Origin: Azospirillum sp. OGB3
GTDB lineage: Bacteria > Pseudomonadota > Alphaproteobacteria > Azospirillales > Azospirillaceae
Direction of reading: 5' to 3'
DNA: 64,000 nt
Assembly (NCBI RefSeq): GCF_014192915.1
Contig: NZ_JACHYN010000003.1
Location: 310,001-374,000, forward strand
Shown here: in pieces, positions 55,550-64,000 of the stretch
Layout of the letters: each line of letters begins with the position of its first letter
How positions within the stretch are numbered: position 1 is the stretch's first letter
Notes under the pieces: model-generated
The model's input: the letters and a program-made list of their open reading frames with translations, nothing else
Database searches by the model: none
Told to the model about the DNA's origin: nothing
Program-made: the position numbers and the translations under genes

Positions 55550-57595
55550 TTGGGACTGGTCGTTTCGGCAATCGCCTTCCTGTTCGCTGTGGCCGTCGCC
55601 GGCGCCGCGGCGAGGCGGCTGCCGCAAGCGTCCACGGTGGTCTATGGCGGAACGGCGGCGACCTGCGCGCTGATCGCGCTGTGGGCGGCGCTCCGGCTGG
55701 CCGAGGGCGGGCCGGACGCGACGCTGGTCCTGCCGGTCGGGCTGCCCTGGGTCCAGGCCCATCTGCGCGCCGACGCGCTGTCCGCCGTCTTCCTGATCGT
55801 CGTCAACCTGGGCGGCATCACGGCCAGCCTGTTCGGCTGGGGGTACGAGCGGGCGCATCACGAGTCCCACGGCGGGGACCAGGATGGCCACAAAGAGGGG
55901 CCGGTGTTGCCGCTCTACCCGCTGTTCCTGGCGGGCATGAACATGGTGCTGATCGCCGCCGACGCCTTCACCTTCCTGCTGTCCTGGGAGTTCATGTCGC
56001 TGGCCTCCTGGCTGCTCGTGCTCTCCACCCACCGGGAGCCGGACACGCCGAAGGCCGCACGCCTCTACCTCCTCATGGCGAGCTTCGGCACGGCCTGCCT
56101 GCTGCTCGCCTTCGGGGTCCTGGCGACGGCGCACGGCGACTACAGTTTCGCCGCCATCCGCGCCCACGCGCCGGACGCCGGGGCGGCGGCGCTGGTCGTG
56201 GTGCTGATCCTGTTGGGGGCAGGGTCGAAGGCGGGGCTGGTGCCGCTGCATGTCTGGCTGCCGCTGGCCCATCCGGCGGCACCCAGCCATGTGTCGGCCC
56301 TGATGTCCGGGGTGATGACCAAGGTCGCCGTCTACGCGATGATCCGCGTGCTGTTCGACCTGCTGGGCGAGCCGGAATGGTGGTGGGGCGGCGTGACCAT
56401 GGGGTTCGGCGCCCTGACCGCCGTGATGGGCGTGCTTTACGCGTTGATGCAGGACGACGTGAAGCGGCTGCTCGCCTATTCGACGGTCGAGAACATCGGG
56501 GCCATCGCCATCGCGCTCGGGCTGGCGCTGGTCTTCAAGGCCGCCCACACGCCGGTGATTGCCGCGCTCGCCCTGGCGGCGGCGCTGCTCCATGTGGTCA
56601 ACCATTCCCTGTTCAAGAGCCTGCTGTTCTTCGCGGCCGGCGCCATGCTGACCGCCACGGGGTCGCGCGACCTGAACCGGCTGGGCGGTCTGATCCACCG
56701 GATGCCGACCACCGCCGTCCTCGCCCTGATCGGCGCGGCGGCGATCTCGGCCCTGCCGCCGCTGAACGGCTTCGTCGGGGAATGGCTGCTGTTCCAGGCC
56801 ATCCTGAACGCTCCGGCGCTGTCGGAATGGTCGCTGAAGATCGAGATCGCCGTGGTCGGCGCCGCCCTGGCGCTTGCCACCGCGCTCGCCGGGGCCTGCT
56901 TCGTCCGGCTCTACGGCATCGCCTTCCTGGGCCGCCCGCGGTCGCGCGCCGCGGGGGAGGCGGTGGAGGTCGGGCGGGCGATGCGGCTGGGCATGGCGGT
57001 TCCGGCGGTGCTCTGCGTCGTTCTCGGCGTCCTGCCGACCCCGCTGATCCGCCTGTTCGAGCCGGCGCTGCGCCTGCTGGTGGAGGCCGGGCCCTTCGAC
57101 GGGCGCTCCTACCAGCCGTGGTTCTGGCTGGCCCCGACCTCGGCCATCGGAAACTCCTACAACGGCCTGATCATGTTGGTGGTGATCGCGCTCCTGTCGG
57201 TCGTGCTGGTGCTGGGCATCCACCGCAAGGCGAGCGACCGGGTGCGCTGGTCGATCCCCTGGGGCTGCGGCTTCGACGGGCCGGACCCGGCGGCGGTCAC
57301 CCAATACACGGCCTCCAGCTTCGGCCAGCCGATCCGCCGCGCCTTCGGCAGCACGGTGTTCCGCGCCCGCGACCATGTGGACATGCCGGCGCCGGGCGAC
57401 ACGCGCCCCGCCCGCCTGTCGGTGACCTGGACCGATCCGGCCTGGGTCGTGGTGGTCGAGCCGCTGGCCCGCGCCGTGGGCTGGCTGGCCGAGAAGGCCA
57501 ACCGGCTGCAGTTCCTGACCATCCGCCGCTACCTGACCCTGATGTTCCTGGCGCTGGTCGTGCTGCTGGTGATGGTGGCGGTGACGCAACGATGA
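55550..57595 (+). CDS. hyfB: hydrogenase-4 subunit B-like membrane protein
   Basis: The 681-residue protein belongs to the NuoL/MrpA-type antiporter family, with about sixteen membrane segments and the typical proton-channel patterns, SHVSALMSGVMTKVAVYAM and HVVNHSLFKSLLFFAAGA. It would form a proton- or sodium-pumping arm of the complex. The start is a TTG at 55550 with a weak ribosome site, and no ATG nearby gives a better one. Its stop overlaps hyfC as ATGA. It is the first gene of a six-gene operon. Confidence 0.9.
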   Translation: MGLVVSAIAFLFAVAVAGAAARRLPQASTVVYGGTAATCALIALWAALRLAEGGPDATLVLPVGLPWVQAHLRADALSAVFLIVVNLGGITASLFGWGYERAHHESHGGDQDGHKEGPVLPLYPLFLAGMNMVLIAADAFTFLLSWEFMSLASWLLVLSTHREPDTPKAARLYLLMASFGTACLLLAFGVLATAHGDYSFAAIRAHAPDAGAAALVVVLILLGAGSKAGLVPLHVWLPLAHPAAPSHVSALMSGVMTKVAVYAMIRVLFDLLGEPEWWWGGVTMGFGALTAVMGVLYALMQDDVKRLLAYSTVENIGAIAIALGLALVFKAAHTPVIAALALAAALLHVVNHSLFKSLLFFAAGAMLTATGSRDLNRLGGLIHRMPTTAVLALIGAAAISALPPLNGFVGEWLLFQAILNAPALSEWSLKIEIAVVGAALALATALAGACFVRLYGIAFLGRPRSRAAGEAVEVGRAMRLGMAVPAVLCVVLGVLPTPLIRLFEPALRLLVEAGPFDGRSYQPWFWLAPTSAIGNSYNGLIMLVVIALLSVVLVLGIHRKASDRVRWSIPWGCGFDGPDPAAVTQYTASSFGQPIRRAFGSTVFRARDHVDMPAPGDTRPARLSVTWTDPAWVVVVEPLARAVGWLAEKANRLQFLTIRRYLTLMFLALVVLLVMVAVTQR

Positions 57596-58548
57596 CGCTG
57601 CTGCTCGCCACCCTCTACCAGATCCTGCAGATGCTTCTGGTGCTGGCCCTGGCGCCGCTTCTGACCGGCTGGGTGCGGCTGGTCAAGGCGCGGCTGGTCG
57701 GGCGGCGGGGGCCGTCGGTGGTCCAGCCCTACCGGGACCTGCTGCGGCTGCTGCGCAAGGAGGTGGTGCTGGCCCGCAACGCTTCCTGGCTGTTCCGCGC
57801 CGTGCCCTACATGATGTTCACGGCGATCTGGCTGGCCGCCGGGCTGGTGCCGGTCTTCACCACGCAACTGGCGCTCGCCCCCACGGCGGACCTGATCGCG
57901 CTGATCGCGCTGCTCGGCTCGGCGCGGTTCTTCCTGGCCCTCGCCGGAATGGACACGGGGACGAGCTTCGGCGGCATCGGCTCGTCGCGTGAGATGATGA
58001 TCGCGGCGCTCGCCGAACCGGCCATGCTGATGATCGTCTTCTCGGTGGCGATCCTGGTCCGCAGCACCTCGCTCGCCGAGATCGCCGATTTCATGTTGTC
58101 CGGTGCGGTCGGGCTGCGCATCTCCCTGGCCCTGGCGCTGATCGCATTGGTGATGGTGGCGATCGCCGAGAACGCGCGCATCCCCATCGACAACCCGGCC
58201 ACGCACCTGGAACTGACCATGGTGCACGAGGCCATGGTGCTGGAATATTCCGGCCGCCACCTCGCCCTGGTCGAGGCGGCGAGCATGCTCAAGATGCTGC
58301 TCTACATGGCGCTGATCGCCTGTGTCTTCGCGCCCTGGGGCATGGCGACCGCCGGGTCCGGCGTGGCGGCGGCGCTGGGCGGCGTGGTCGTCTTCGTAGC
58401 GAAGCTGGCCGTCGGCGGCACCTTGCTGGCGCTGTTCGAGACCTCCATCGCCAAGATGCGCGTCTTCCGGGTGGGCGAGTTCCTCGGCGGCGCCCTGCTG
58501 CTCAGCCTGCTGGGTGCCATCTTCCTCTACGTGTCGCGGGGGGTGTGA
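57592..58548 (+). CDS. hyfC: hydrogenase-4 subunit C-like (NuoH-like) membrane protein
   Basis: The 318-residue protein is a NuoH/HycD-type subunit with eight membrane helices and the conserved VVQPYRDLLRLLRKE and AENARIPIDNPATHLELTM motifs, the latter near the quinone or redox coupling site in complex I. It anchors the soluble part of the complex to the membrane. It overlaps hyfB by four bases and is followed by hyfE with one spare base. Confidence 0.92.
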   Translation: MTLLLATLYQILQMLLVLALAPLLTGWVRLVKARLVGRRGPSVVQPYRDLLRLLRKEVVLARNASWLFRAVPYMMFTAIWLAAGLVPVFTTQLALAPTADLIALIALLGSARFFLALAGMDTGTSFGGIGSSREMMIAALAEPAMLMIVFSVAILVRSTSLAEIADFMLSGAVGLRISLALALIALVMVAIAENARIPIDNPATHLELTMVHEAMVLEYSGRHLALVEAASMLKMLLYMALIACVFAPWGMATAGSGVAAALGGVVVFVAKLAVGGTLLALFETSIAKMRVFRVGEFLGGALLLSLLGAIFLYVSRGV

Positions 58549-58549
58549 G

Positions 58550-59212
58550 GTGAGCGACCTGGGTTATGACGCCGCGCACATGCTGGGGGCCGTCGTCCTG
58601 CTGATGAGCTTCGCTCTGCTCTACCAGCGGCGGCTGTTCTCCCTGCTCAACGTCTTCACCATGCAGGCGCTCGCCCTGACCGCCACGGCGGCGTGGCAGG
58701 CCTATTCCCATGGGGAGCCGCACCTCTACATCACCGCGCTGCTGACGCTGGTCCTCAAGGCCATCCTGATCCCGGTGGCGCTGCACCGCATCGTCGTGAA
58801 GATGAAGATCCACCGCACCATCGAACCGGCGTTGGGCATCGGGCTGACCATGGTGGCGGGCGTGTCGCTGGTCACCCTGTCGATCCTGCTGGTTCTGCCG
58901 GTGACCGCCGACGCCACCGCCCTGACCCGCGAGAATCTGGCGCTGTCGTTGTCGGTCGTCCTGCTCGGCCTGCTGATGATGATCTCGCGGCGCAACGCGG
59001 TCAGCCAAGTGGTCGGCTTCATGTCCATCGAGAACGGGCTGATCCTGGCGGCGGTCGGGGCGGCCGGCATGCCCCTGGTGGTCGAGATGTCTGTGGCCTT
59101 CTCCGTCATGGTCGCCTTCATCATCTTCGGCATCTTCCTGTTCCACATCCGCGAGCGATTCGACACGCTCGACATGCAGAAGATCGAGAGCTTCCGGGGG
59201 GAAAGCGATTGA
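58550..59212 (+). CDS. hyfE: hydrogenase-4 subunit E-like membrane protein
   Basis: The 220-residue protein resembles HyfE, with six membrane segments, including VVLLMSFALLYQRRLFSLL, and a NuoK-like central part with GFMSIENGLILAA. The GTG at 58550 is preferred: it lies one base after the hyfC stop and has GGGGGG upstream. Its stop overlaps the hyfF start as TTGA. Confidence 0.88.
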   Translation: MSDLGYDAAHMLGAVVLLMSFALLYQRRLFSLLNVFTMQALALTATAAWQAYSHGEPHLYITALLTLVLKAILIPVALHRIVVKMKIHRTIEPALGIGLTMVAGVSLVTLSILLVLPVTADATALTRENLALSLSVVLLGLLMMISRRNAVSQVVGFMSIENGLILAAVGAAGMPLVVEMSVAFSVMVAFIIFGIFLFHIRERFDTLDMQKIESFRGESD

Positions 59213-60666
59213 GCGCCGTCGCCGTCATCGTCGCCACCCCGCTGATCGGCGCCGCCATCCTCGCCCTGGTTCCCGGACACCGGCTGGGCGCGCGGCTGAA
59301 CATCGGCTTCTCCGCGATCACGCTGCTGGCGTCGCTGGCCCTGTTCGTCGTGGAGCCGTCGAGCGGTGCGCTGTTCGTGGTGGACGCCTTCAACATCTAC
59401 CTGATCGCGCTCACCGCCTTCGTCGGGCTGACCACAAGCGTCTTTTCCGCCGGCTACATCGCGCACGAGATCGCGATAGGGAAGCTGGACGAGCGCAAGC
59501 TGCGCTTCTACCACGCCATGTACCAGGCCTTCATGTTCACCATGCTGCTGGCCCTGTCGGCCAACAACCTGGGCGTCATGTGGGTGGCGGTGGAAGGGGC
59601 GACGCTGACCACCGTCCTGATGGTCAGCCTGTACCGCACCGCCGCCAGCATCGAAGCGGCGTGGAAATACTTCATCCTGTGCGGCGTCGGCATCGCGCTT
59701 GCCCTGTTCGGCACCATCCTGATGTACATGGCCGCCCAGCCGGTGATGGGGCCGGGCATGGCGGCGATGACCTGGACCGAGCTGATGGGGCATGTCGCCA
59801 AGATCAGCCCGGCGATCCTGAATCTCGCCTTCGTCTTCCTGCTGATCGGCTACGGCACCAAGGTCGGGCTGGCGCCGCTGCACGCTTGGCTGCCCGACGC
59901 CCACGCGGAAGGGCCGACGCCGATCTCCGCCGTGCTGTCGGGCCTGCTGCTCAATGTGGCGCTCTACGCGGTGCTGCGCTTCAAGATGCTGCTGGCGGCG
60001 AACGGGCAGGCCATCGCGCCGGGGCCGCTGATGATCGCCATGGGGCTGGCCTCGCTGCTGCTGGCCGGGCTGATGCTCTACCGCCGGCGTGATGTGAAGC
60101 GTTTCTTCGCCTACAGCTCCATCGAGCATATGGGCATCATCACCTTCGCCTTCGGCATGGGCGGGCCGCTCGCCAACTTCGCCGGGCTGCTGCACATGGC
60201 GATGCACAGCCTGACCAAGTCGGCCATCTTCTACGCGGTCGGCCACGCCGTGCAGGTGACGGGCACGCAGCGGATCGAGCGGATTTCCGGCCTGACGGTC
60301 AGCCATCCGGCGCTGGGCTGGGGGCTGCTGGCCGGAGTGGTCGCCATCGCCGGCCTGCCGCCCTTCGGCGTCTTCATGAGCGAGTTCCTGCTGGTCACCA
60401 GCACCTTCGCGCGGCAGCCGCTGCTCGCCCTGCCGCTGGTGGTCGGCATCCTGGTCGCCTTCGGGGCGCTGGTGCTGCGGGTCCAGCAACTGTGCTTCGG
60501 TGCGCCCGGCACGGTGGAGGGCAGCGGCGCCCCGGTGGCGTCAGTGCCGGTGCAGGGAACGCTGGTTCCGCTCTACGCGCATCTGGCGCTGGTTCTGGTG
60601 GCGGGGGTCTGGCTGCCGGGGCCGCTGGTCGCGTGGTTCCAGACCGTCGCGGCGCTGCTGGGGTAG
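59209..60666 (+). CDS. hyfF: hydrogenase-4 subunit F-like antiporter subunit
   Basis: The 485-residue protein is a second antiporter-like subunit (NuoN/MrpD type) with about fourteen helices, including GYGTKVGLAPLHAWLPDAHA, and the lysine-containing HSLTKSAIFYAVGHAV. The start is a TTG at 59209 overlapping the hyfE stop. With HyfB it would give two ion channels. No HyfD gene lies between hyfC and hyfE, unlike E. coli hyf, so the pump arm is smaller. Confidence 0.9.
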   Translation: MSAVAVIVATPLIGAAILALVPGHRLGARLNIGFSAITLLASLALFVVEPSSGALFVVDAFNIYLIALTAFVGLTTSVFSAGYIAHEIAIGKLDERKLRFYHAMYQAFMFTMLLALSANNLGVMWVAVEGATLTTVLMVSLYRTAASIEAAWKYFILCGVGIALALFGTILMYMAAQPVMGPGMAAMTWTELMGHVAKISPAILNLAFVFLLIGYGTKVGLAPLHAWLPDAHAEGPTPISAVLSGLLLNVALYAVLRFKMLLAANGQAIAPGPLMIAMGLASLLLAGLMLYRRRDVKRFFAYSSIEHMGIITFAFGMGGPLANFAGLLHMAMHSLTKSAIFYAVGHAVQVTGTQRIERISGLTVSHPALGWGLLAGVVAIAGLPPFGVFMSEFLLVTSTFARQPLLALPLVVGILVAFGALVLRVQQLCFGAPGTVEGSGAPVASVPVQGTLVPLYAHLALVLVAGVWLPGPLVAWFQTVAALLG

Positions 60667-60676
60667 GGGAGGCGGC

Positions 60677-62218
60677 ATGTACGGGGAAGAACCGCTGTTC
60701 GGCCTGTTGAACCGCATCGGCACACCGGTGGAGGGGCACCGGCCCTGGCCGCGCTACCGGCTGGGCCGCGACGGCTGGCTGCGCCTGATCGAGGGGTTGG
60801 CGGGCAACGGCTGGAGCCTGCTCGGCCTGTGGGGCGAGCCCAAGGCGGTCCACGCCGCCTTCCGCGAGGATTTCTCCGGCGACGTCGCGGTGGTCAGCCT
60901 CGACTGCCCGCAAGGCCGCTTCCCGAGCCTGAGCACAGTGCGCCCCGCCGCCAACCGGCTGGAACGCGCCGCCCACGACCTCTACGGCCTGGTGGCGGAG
61001 CGCACGACCGACCCGCGCCCGTGGCTGGACCACGACGCCTGGGGCGTGCGCCGTCCCCTGTCCGAACAGCCGGCGGCACCGGTGCCCAACCCCGGCCCCT
61101 ACACCTTCCTTCCGGTCGAAGGCGAAGGGCTGCACCAGATTCCGGTCGGCCCCGTCCATGCCGGCATCATCGAGCCCGGCCATTTCCGCTTCACCGCCAA
61201 CGGCGAGACCGTCGTCCGGCTGGAGGAGCGGCTCGGCTACGTCCACCGCGGCGTGGAGGGACTGATGCAGGGCAGGCCGGCGGCGGAGGCGGCGAAGCTG
61301 GCCGCCCGCATCTCCGGCGACTCGACGGTGGCGCACAGCCTCGCCTTCGCCCGCGCGGTGGAGGCGGCGCTCGGCGTCGAGGTGCCGGCGCGGGCGGTGT
61401 GGCTGCGCGCCCTGATGGCCGAGATGGAGCGGATCGCCAACCATCTCGGCGACATCGGGGCGATCTGCAACGACGCCGCCTTCGCCTTCATGCTGGCCCA
61501 GACCAGCCAGTTGCGGGAGCGCGTGCTGCGCACGGCGGACGCCTGCTTCGGCCATCGGCTGATGATGGACCGGGTGATCCCCGGCGGCGTCGCCACCGAC
61601 CTGCCCGAGCGCGGCGCGGGCCTGCTGCTGGAATTGGTGGCCGAACTGCGCAAGCGCTTCCCGCCGCTGGTCGCCATCTATGACGGCAAGGCGTCCTTGC
61701 AGGACCGCACGGTCACCACCGGGTTCGTGTCCGCGGAGCTGGTCACCCGCTTCGGCGCCGGCGGTCATGTCGGGCGCGCTTCCGGCCGCGACCAGGACGC
61801 CCGCCGCAGCCCCGGCTACGCGCCCTACGACGGGCTGACTTTCGAGGTGCCGGTGCTGACCGAGGGCGACGTGAACGCCCGCGTCTGGGTGCGCATCCGC
61901 GAGGTGGAACAATCTCTGTCGCTGATCGAACAGATCGTGGCCCGCCTGCCAGCGGTCTCCCGCGGCCTGGACCATCCGTCGGTCGCGCTGGAGGCCGGGC
62001 GGGGCGGGGAGGGCATGGCCCTGGTCGAATCCTTCCGCGGCGAGATCCTGACCTGGGTGCGGTTGGACGGGGAGGGCGTCGTCACCCGCTGCCATCCGCG
62101 CGACCCGTCCTGGTTCCAATGGCCGTTGCTGGAGGCGGCCATCGGCGGCAACATCGTCGCCGACTTCCCGCTGTGCAACAAGTCGTTCAACTGTTCCTAC
62201 GCCGGACACGACCTGTAA
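60677..62218 (+). CDS. hyfG: large subunit of a hydrogenase-related complex, without Ni ligands
   Basis: The 513-residue protein fuses a shortened 30-kDa (NuoC-like) domain to a 49-kDa (NuoD/HycE-like) domain. Family context is clear from GEGLHQIPVGPVHAGIIEPG and RLEERLGYVHRGVE. The first Ni motif R-x-C-G-x-C-x-x-x-H reads RISGDSTVAH (211-220), with both Cys replaced by Ser. The C-terminal DPCxxC region reads SFNCSYAGHD, with the two ligand positions aligning to Ser and Gly. All four Ni ligands are therefore missing, so this is not a working [NiFe] hydrogenase. It fits the energy-converting hydrogenase-related (Ehr) class. A GGGGAGG site precedes the ATG at 60677. Confidence 0.88.
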   Translation: MYGEEPLFGLLNRIGTPVEGHRPWPRYRLGRDGWLRLIEGLAGNGWSLLGLWGEPKAVHAAFREDFSGDVAVVSLDCPQGRFPSLSTVRPAANRLERAAHDLYGLVAERTTDPRPWLDHDAWGVRRPLSEQPAAPVPNPGPYTFLPVEGEGLHQIPVGPVHAGIIEPGHFRFTANGETVVRLEERLGYVHRGVEGLMQGRPAAEAAKLAARISGDSTVAHSLAFARAVEAALGVEVPARAVWLRALMAEMERIANHLGDIGAICNDAAFAFMLAQTSQLRERVLRTADACFGHRLMMDRVIPGGVATDLPERGAGLLLELVAELRKRFPPLVAIYDGKASLQDRTVTTGFVSAELVTRFGAGGHVGRASGRDQDARRSPGYAPYDGLTFEVPVLTEGDVNARVWVRIREVEQSLSLIEQIVARLPAVSRGLDHPSVALEAGRGGEGMALVESFRGEILTWVRLDGEGVVTRCHPRDPSWFQWPLLEAAIGGNIVADFPLCNKSFNCSYAGHDL

Positions 62219-62229
62219 GGAGGCCGCCG

Positions 62230-62751
62230 ATGCTGAAGCACATCCTGACCTCCCTGACCGGCGGCCCGGTCACCGAAGCCGCCCCGGCTCCCTCTGATCC
62301 GGCCCTGGCCGAGCTGGCCGGAAAGCTGGACAAGGCCGCCAAGGCCCGGCTGGGCCGCAGCCTGTCGATCCGCGAGGTCGATGCGGGGTCCTGCAACGGC
62401 TGCGAGCTAGAAATCCACGCGCTGAACAACCCGATCTACGACCTGGAACGGTTCGGCATCCGCTTCGTCGCTTCGCCACGCCACGCCGACGTCCTGCTGG
62501 TCACCGGCCCTGTGGCCCGCAACATGCGCGAGGCGCTGGTCCGCACCTGGGAAGCCACCCCCGGCCCGAAATGGCTGGTGGCCTGCGGCGACTGCGCGGT
62601 CAGCGGCGGGCTGTTCGCCGGCGGCTACGCCTGCGTCGGTCCTGTGGAGGAGGTGCTGCCGGTCGATCTGCGCATCCCCGGCTGTCCGCCGCGGCCGACC
62701 GATCTGCTGGCCGGCCTTCTGGCCTTGCTGGAGACCAGCGCGGCGCGATGA
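62230..62751 (+). CDS. hyfI: small Fe-S subunit of the hydrogenase-related complex
   Basis: The 173-residue protein is a NuoB/HycG-type subunit. It keeps four Cys positions of a 4Fe-4S cluster: two in SCNGCELE, one in VACGDCA and one in IPGCPPRP. This cluster would pass electrons to the HyfG pocket. TAAGGAGG gives a near-perfect ribosome site before the ATG at 62230. No ferredoxin-type subunit (HyfA or HyfH) and no maturation genes (hyp, hycI) are seen, so the electron source is unknown. Confidence 0.92.
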   Translation: MLKHILTSLTGGPVTEAAPAPSDPALAELAGKLDKAAKARLGRSLSIREVDAGSCNGCELEIHALNNPIYDLERFGIRFVASPRHADVLLVTGPVARNMREALVRTWEATPGPKWLVACGDCAVSGGLFAGGYACVGPVEEVLPVDLRIPGCPPRPTDLLAGLLALLETSAAR

Positions 62752-62758
62752 GGGAGGG

Positions 62759-63568
62759 TCAGGACTCCCCGCGTTCCTCGCGCTTGGCCTGCTGCCAGAA
62801 GGCCTCCATCTCCTCCAGCGTCGCCTCCTTGGGCGTGCGGCCCTGCGAGGACAGCAGCGCCTCGATGCGGTGGAAGCGGCGTTCGAACTTGGCGTTGGTG
62901 CCGCGCAGCGCCGATTCCGGCTCGACCTTCAGGCGGCGGGCGAGGTTGACGAGAGCGAAGAGCAGATCGCCCAGTTCGTCGGCCACCCGGTCCGGGGCGG
63001 AGCCGCTGTCCATCTCATGCCGCAACTCGCGGACCTCCTCCTCGATCTTGTCGAGGATGTCCCGCGCGTCGGTCCAGTCGAAGCCGACGCGGGCCGCGCG
63101 ATTCTGCAGCTTCAGGGCGCGGGTAAGGGCAGGGAGGCCGGCGATCACGCCCTCCAGGGCGGACGGGGCGCGGCCTTCCTCGGCGGCCTTGGCGGCACGC
63201 TCGGCCGCCTTGTGGTCCTCCCAACGCGAGGTCTGCATGTCGGCGCCCTTGACCTCCTCGGCGCCGAAGACGTGCGGGTGGCGTCGGATCATCTTGTCGG
63301 CGATGACGCCGGCGACCTCGTCGAAGTCGAAGAGGTTCTCCTCGCGGGCCATCTGGCTGTAATAGACCACCTGAAAGAGCAGGTCGCCCAGTTCCTCGCG
63401 CAACGCCGGCATGTCGCCTTTCTCGATGGCGTCGGCCACCTCATAGGCTTCCTCGATCGTGTGCGGCGCAATGGTGGCGTAGGTCTGCTCCAGATCCCAC
63501 GGGCATCCGCCGTTGGGGTCGCGCAGACGGGCCATGACGTCGATCAGGCGGTCGATGTTGCGGGCCAT
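62759..63568 (-). CDS. mazG: nucleoside triphosphate pyrophosphohydrolase
   Basis: MazG hydrolyses NTPs to NMPs and pyrophosphate, cleaning the nucleotide pool. The 269-residue protein has two MazG domains, each with the metal-binding EExxE-type helix: HTIEEAYEVADAIEKGDMPAL with LREELGDLLFQVVYYSQ, and EEEVRELRHEM with VADELGDLLFALVNLARR. The ATG at 63568 fits the family. It converges with hyfI, with seven bases between stops. Confidence 0.95.
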   Translation of the reverse strand: MARNIDRLIDVMARLRDPNGGCPWDLEQTYATIAPHTIEEAYEVADAIEKGDMPALREELGDLLFQVVYYSQMAREENLFDFDEVAGVIADKMIRRHPHVFGAEEVKGADMQTSRWEDHKAAERAAKAAEEGRAPSALEGVIAGLPALTRALKLQNRAARVGFDWTDARDILDKIEEEVRELRHEMDSGSAPDRVADELGDLLFALVNLARRLKVEPESALRGTNAKFERRFHRIEALLSSQGRTPKEATLEEMEAFWQQAKREERGES

Positions 63569-63745
63569 GGGAAAGTCTTCTTCGGCAGCGGGATGGGACG
63601 GGACAGCGACCTTAGCCGACCCGTCACAGCGAGAAAAGGGAACAGGCCCTGCCGGATCATCAAAATCGTATAAGCAAGATTATGGAAAATAATGTCAGGA
63701 GGAAGCGAGGAGGGCGACTCTGGCCGCCCTCTGCTCTCCGATTCT
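63569..63745. other. intergenic region, no gene seen
   Basis: This 177-base stretch lies upstream of mazG. I see only an AT-rich segment near 63660-63700 that could hold the mazG promoter, without a clear pair of hexamers. Confidence 0.3.
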
Positions 63746-64000
63746 TCAGCCTCCGCGGAATCCCTTCAGGCTTTCAGCAGGCGGCGGCGGCGGAAAATCC
63801 GCGTCACGGGCGGCCTGGATCAGCGATTCCACGAAAGACCGGTACGGATCGCTGGACGTTTTGGGAGCCTCAGCCGGCTCGATCGGACCGTCATAGCCGG
63901 TGTCACTCGGAATGAGCGCTCCATACTCCGAACTTTCCAGCGTTGGCGATAGAAAAACCGAATGGGTCGTCGTGGCCGGCTCGCCGACATGACGTTGGGA
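63746..64000 (-). CDS. 3' end of an unidentified gene, cut by the window edge
   Basis: On the minus strand a frame is open from the window edge to the TGA at 63746-63748, giving the last 84 codons. The composition is protein-like, with PAEAPKTSSDPYRSFVESL, then a proline run DADFPPPPPAESLKGF before the stop. No start codon occurs in the part seen, so the gene continues beyond the window. I do not recognise the family. Confidence 0.5.
   Translation of the reverse strand, partial: SQRHVGEPATTTHSVFLSPTLESSEYGALIPSDTGYDGPIEPAEAPKTSSDPYRSFVESLIQAARDADFPPPPPAESLKGFRGG

Noticed and set aside
60677..62218. Calling HyfG a functional [NiFe] hydrogenase large subunit
   Set aside because: All four Ni-binding cysteines are absent and no maturation genes are present in the window.

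Overview
The window looks like chromosomal DNA of a plant-associated alphaproteobacterium, most likely Azospirillum or a close relative. The reasons are the high GC content with strong third-position bias, the mix of TRAP transporters, an ethylene-receptor-like histidine kinase and a 5-oxoprolinase operon, and two sites of the alphaproteobacterial LexA type (GTTC-N7-GTTC). I saw no rRNA, tRNA, CRISPR array or intact insertion sequence. The species call is inference.

Layout. 1-3039: a possible gene remnant, then a two-gene minus-strand operon of a RimK-like ATP-grasp ligase and a GNAT/C39-peptidase fusion. 3208-7148: glgP with a CtrA-like box upstream, then a threonine-rich leader peptide and attenuator-like hairpin ahead of asd. 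7152-12969: a TPR/glycosyltransferase-like protein, prfC, an ethylene-receptor-like histidine kinase with its response regulator, and an array of five hairpins. 12965-20387 (minus): one eight-gene operon of a LysR regulator, a DUF1445 protein (predicted D-glutamate cyclase), TRAP dctPQM and the 5-oxoprolinase genes pxpBCA. It can be read as a route from D-glutamate or 5-oxoproline to L-glutamate.

20551-31647: two RND efflux systems, one next to a LysR gene and one in an operon led by a TetR repressor with a visible promoter and operator. Between them lies a divergent LysR/TauE pair. 31933-46846: mostly single genes, including a lytic transglycosylase lipoprotein, a chemoreceptor, an Rsm22-type Fe-S protein, topoisomerase IB, a GH13 glucosidase, an orphan TRAP binding protein, a GST, a YejA-like binding protein, a CheY-like protein, a secreted MetX-like hydrolase and a YbjQ protein. 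47267-50792: a module with two LexA-type boxes, holding an S24-like regulator, a YqaJ exonuclease, a Sak/Rad52-like annealing protein and two small unknown proteins. It looks like a damage-inducible recombination system of phage type.

50884-63568: a LysE exporter, a diguanylate cyclase, tex, a strong orphan terminator, then a six-gene hyfBCEFGI-like operon and mazG. The large subunit of this complex lacks all four Ni-binding cysteines, so it is more likely an energy-converting hydrogenase-related membrane complex than a hydrogenase. The right edge holds the 3' end of an unidentified minus-strand gene.
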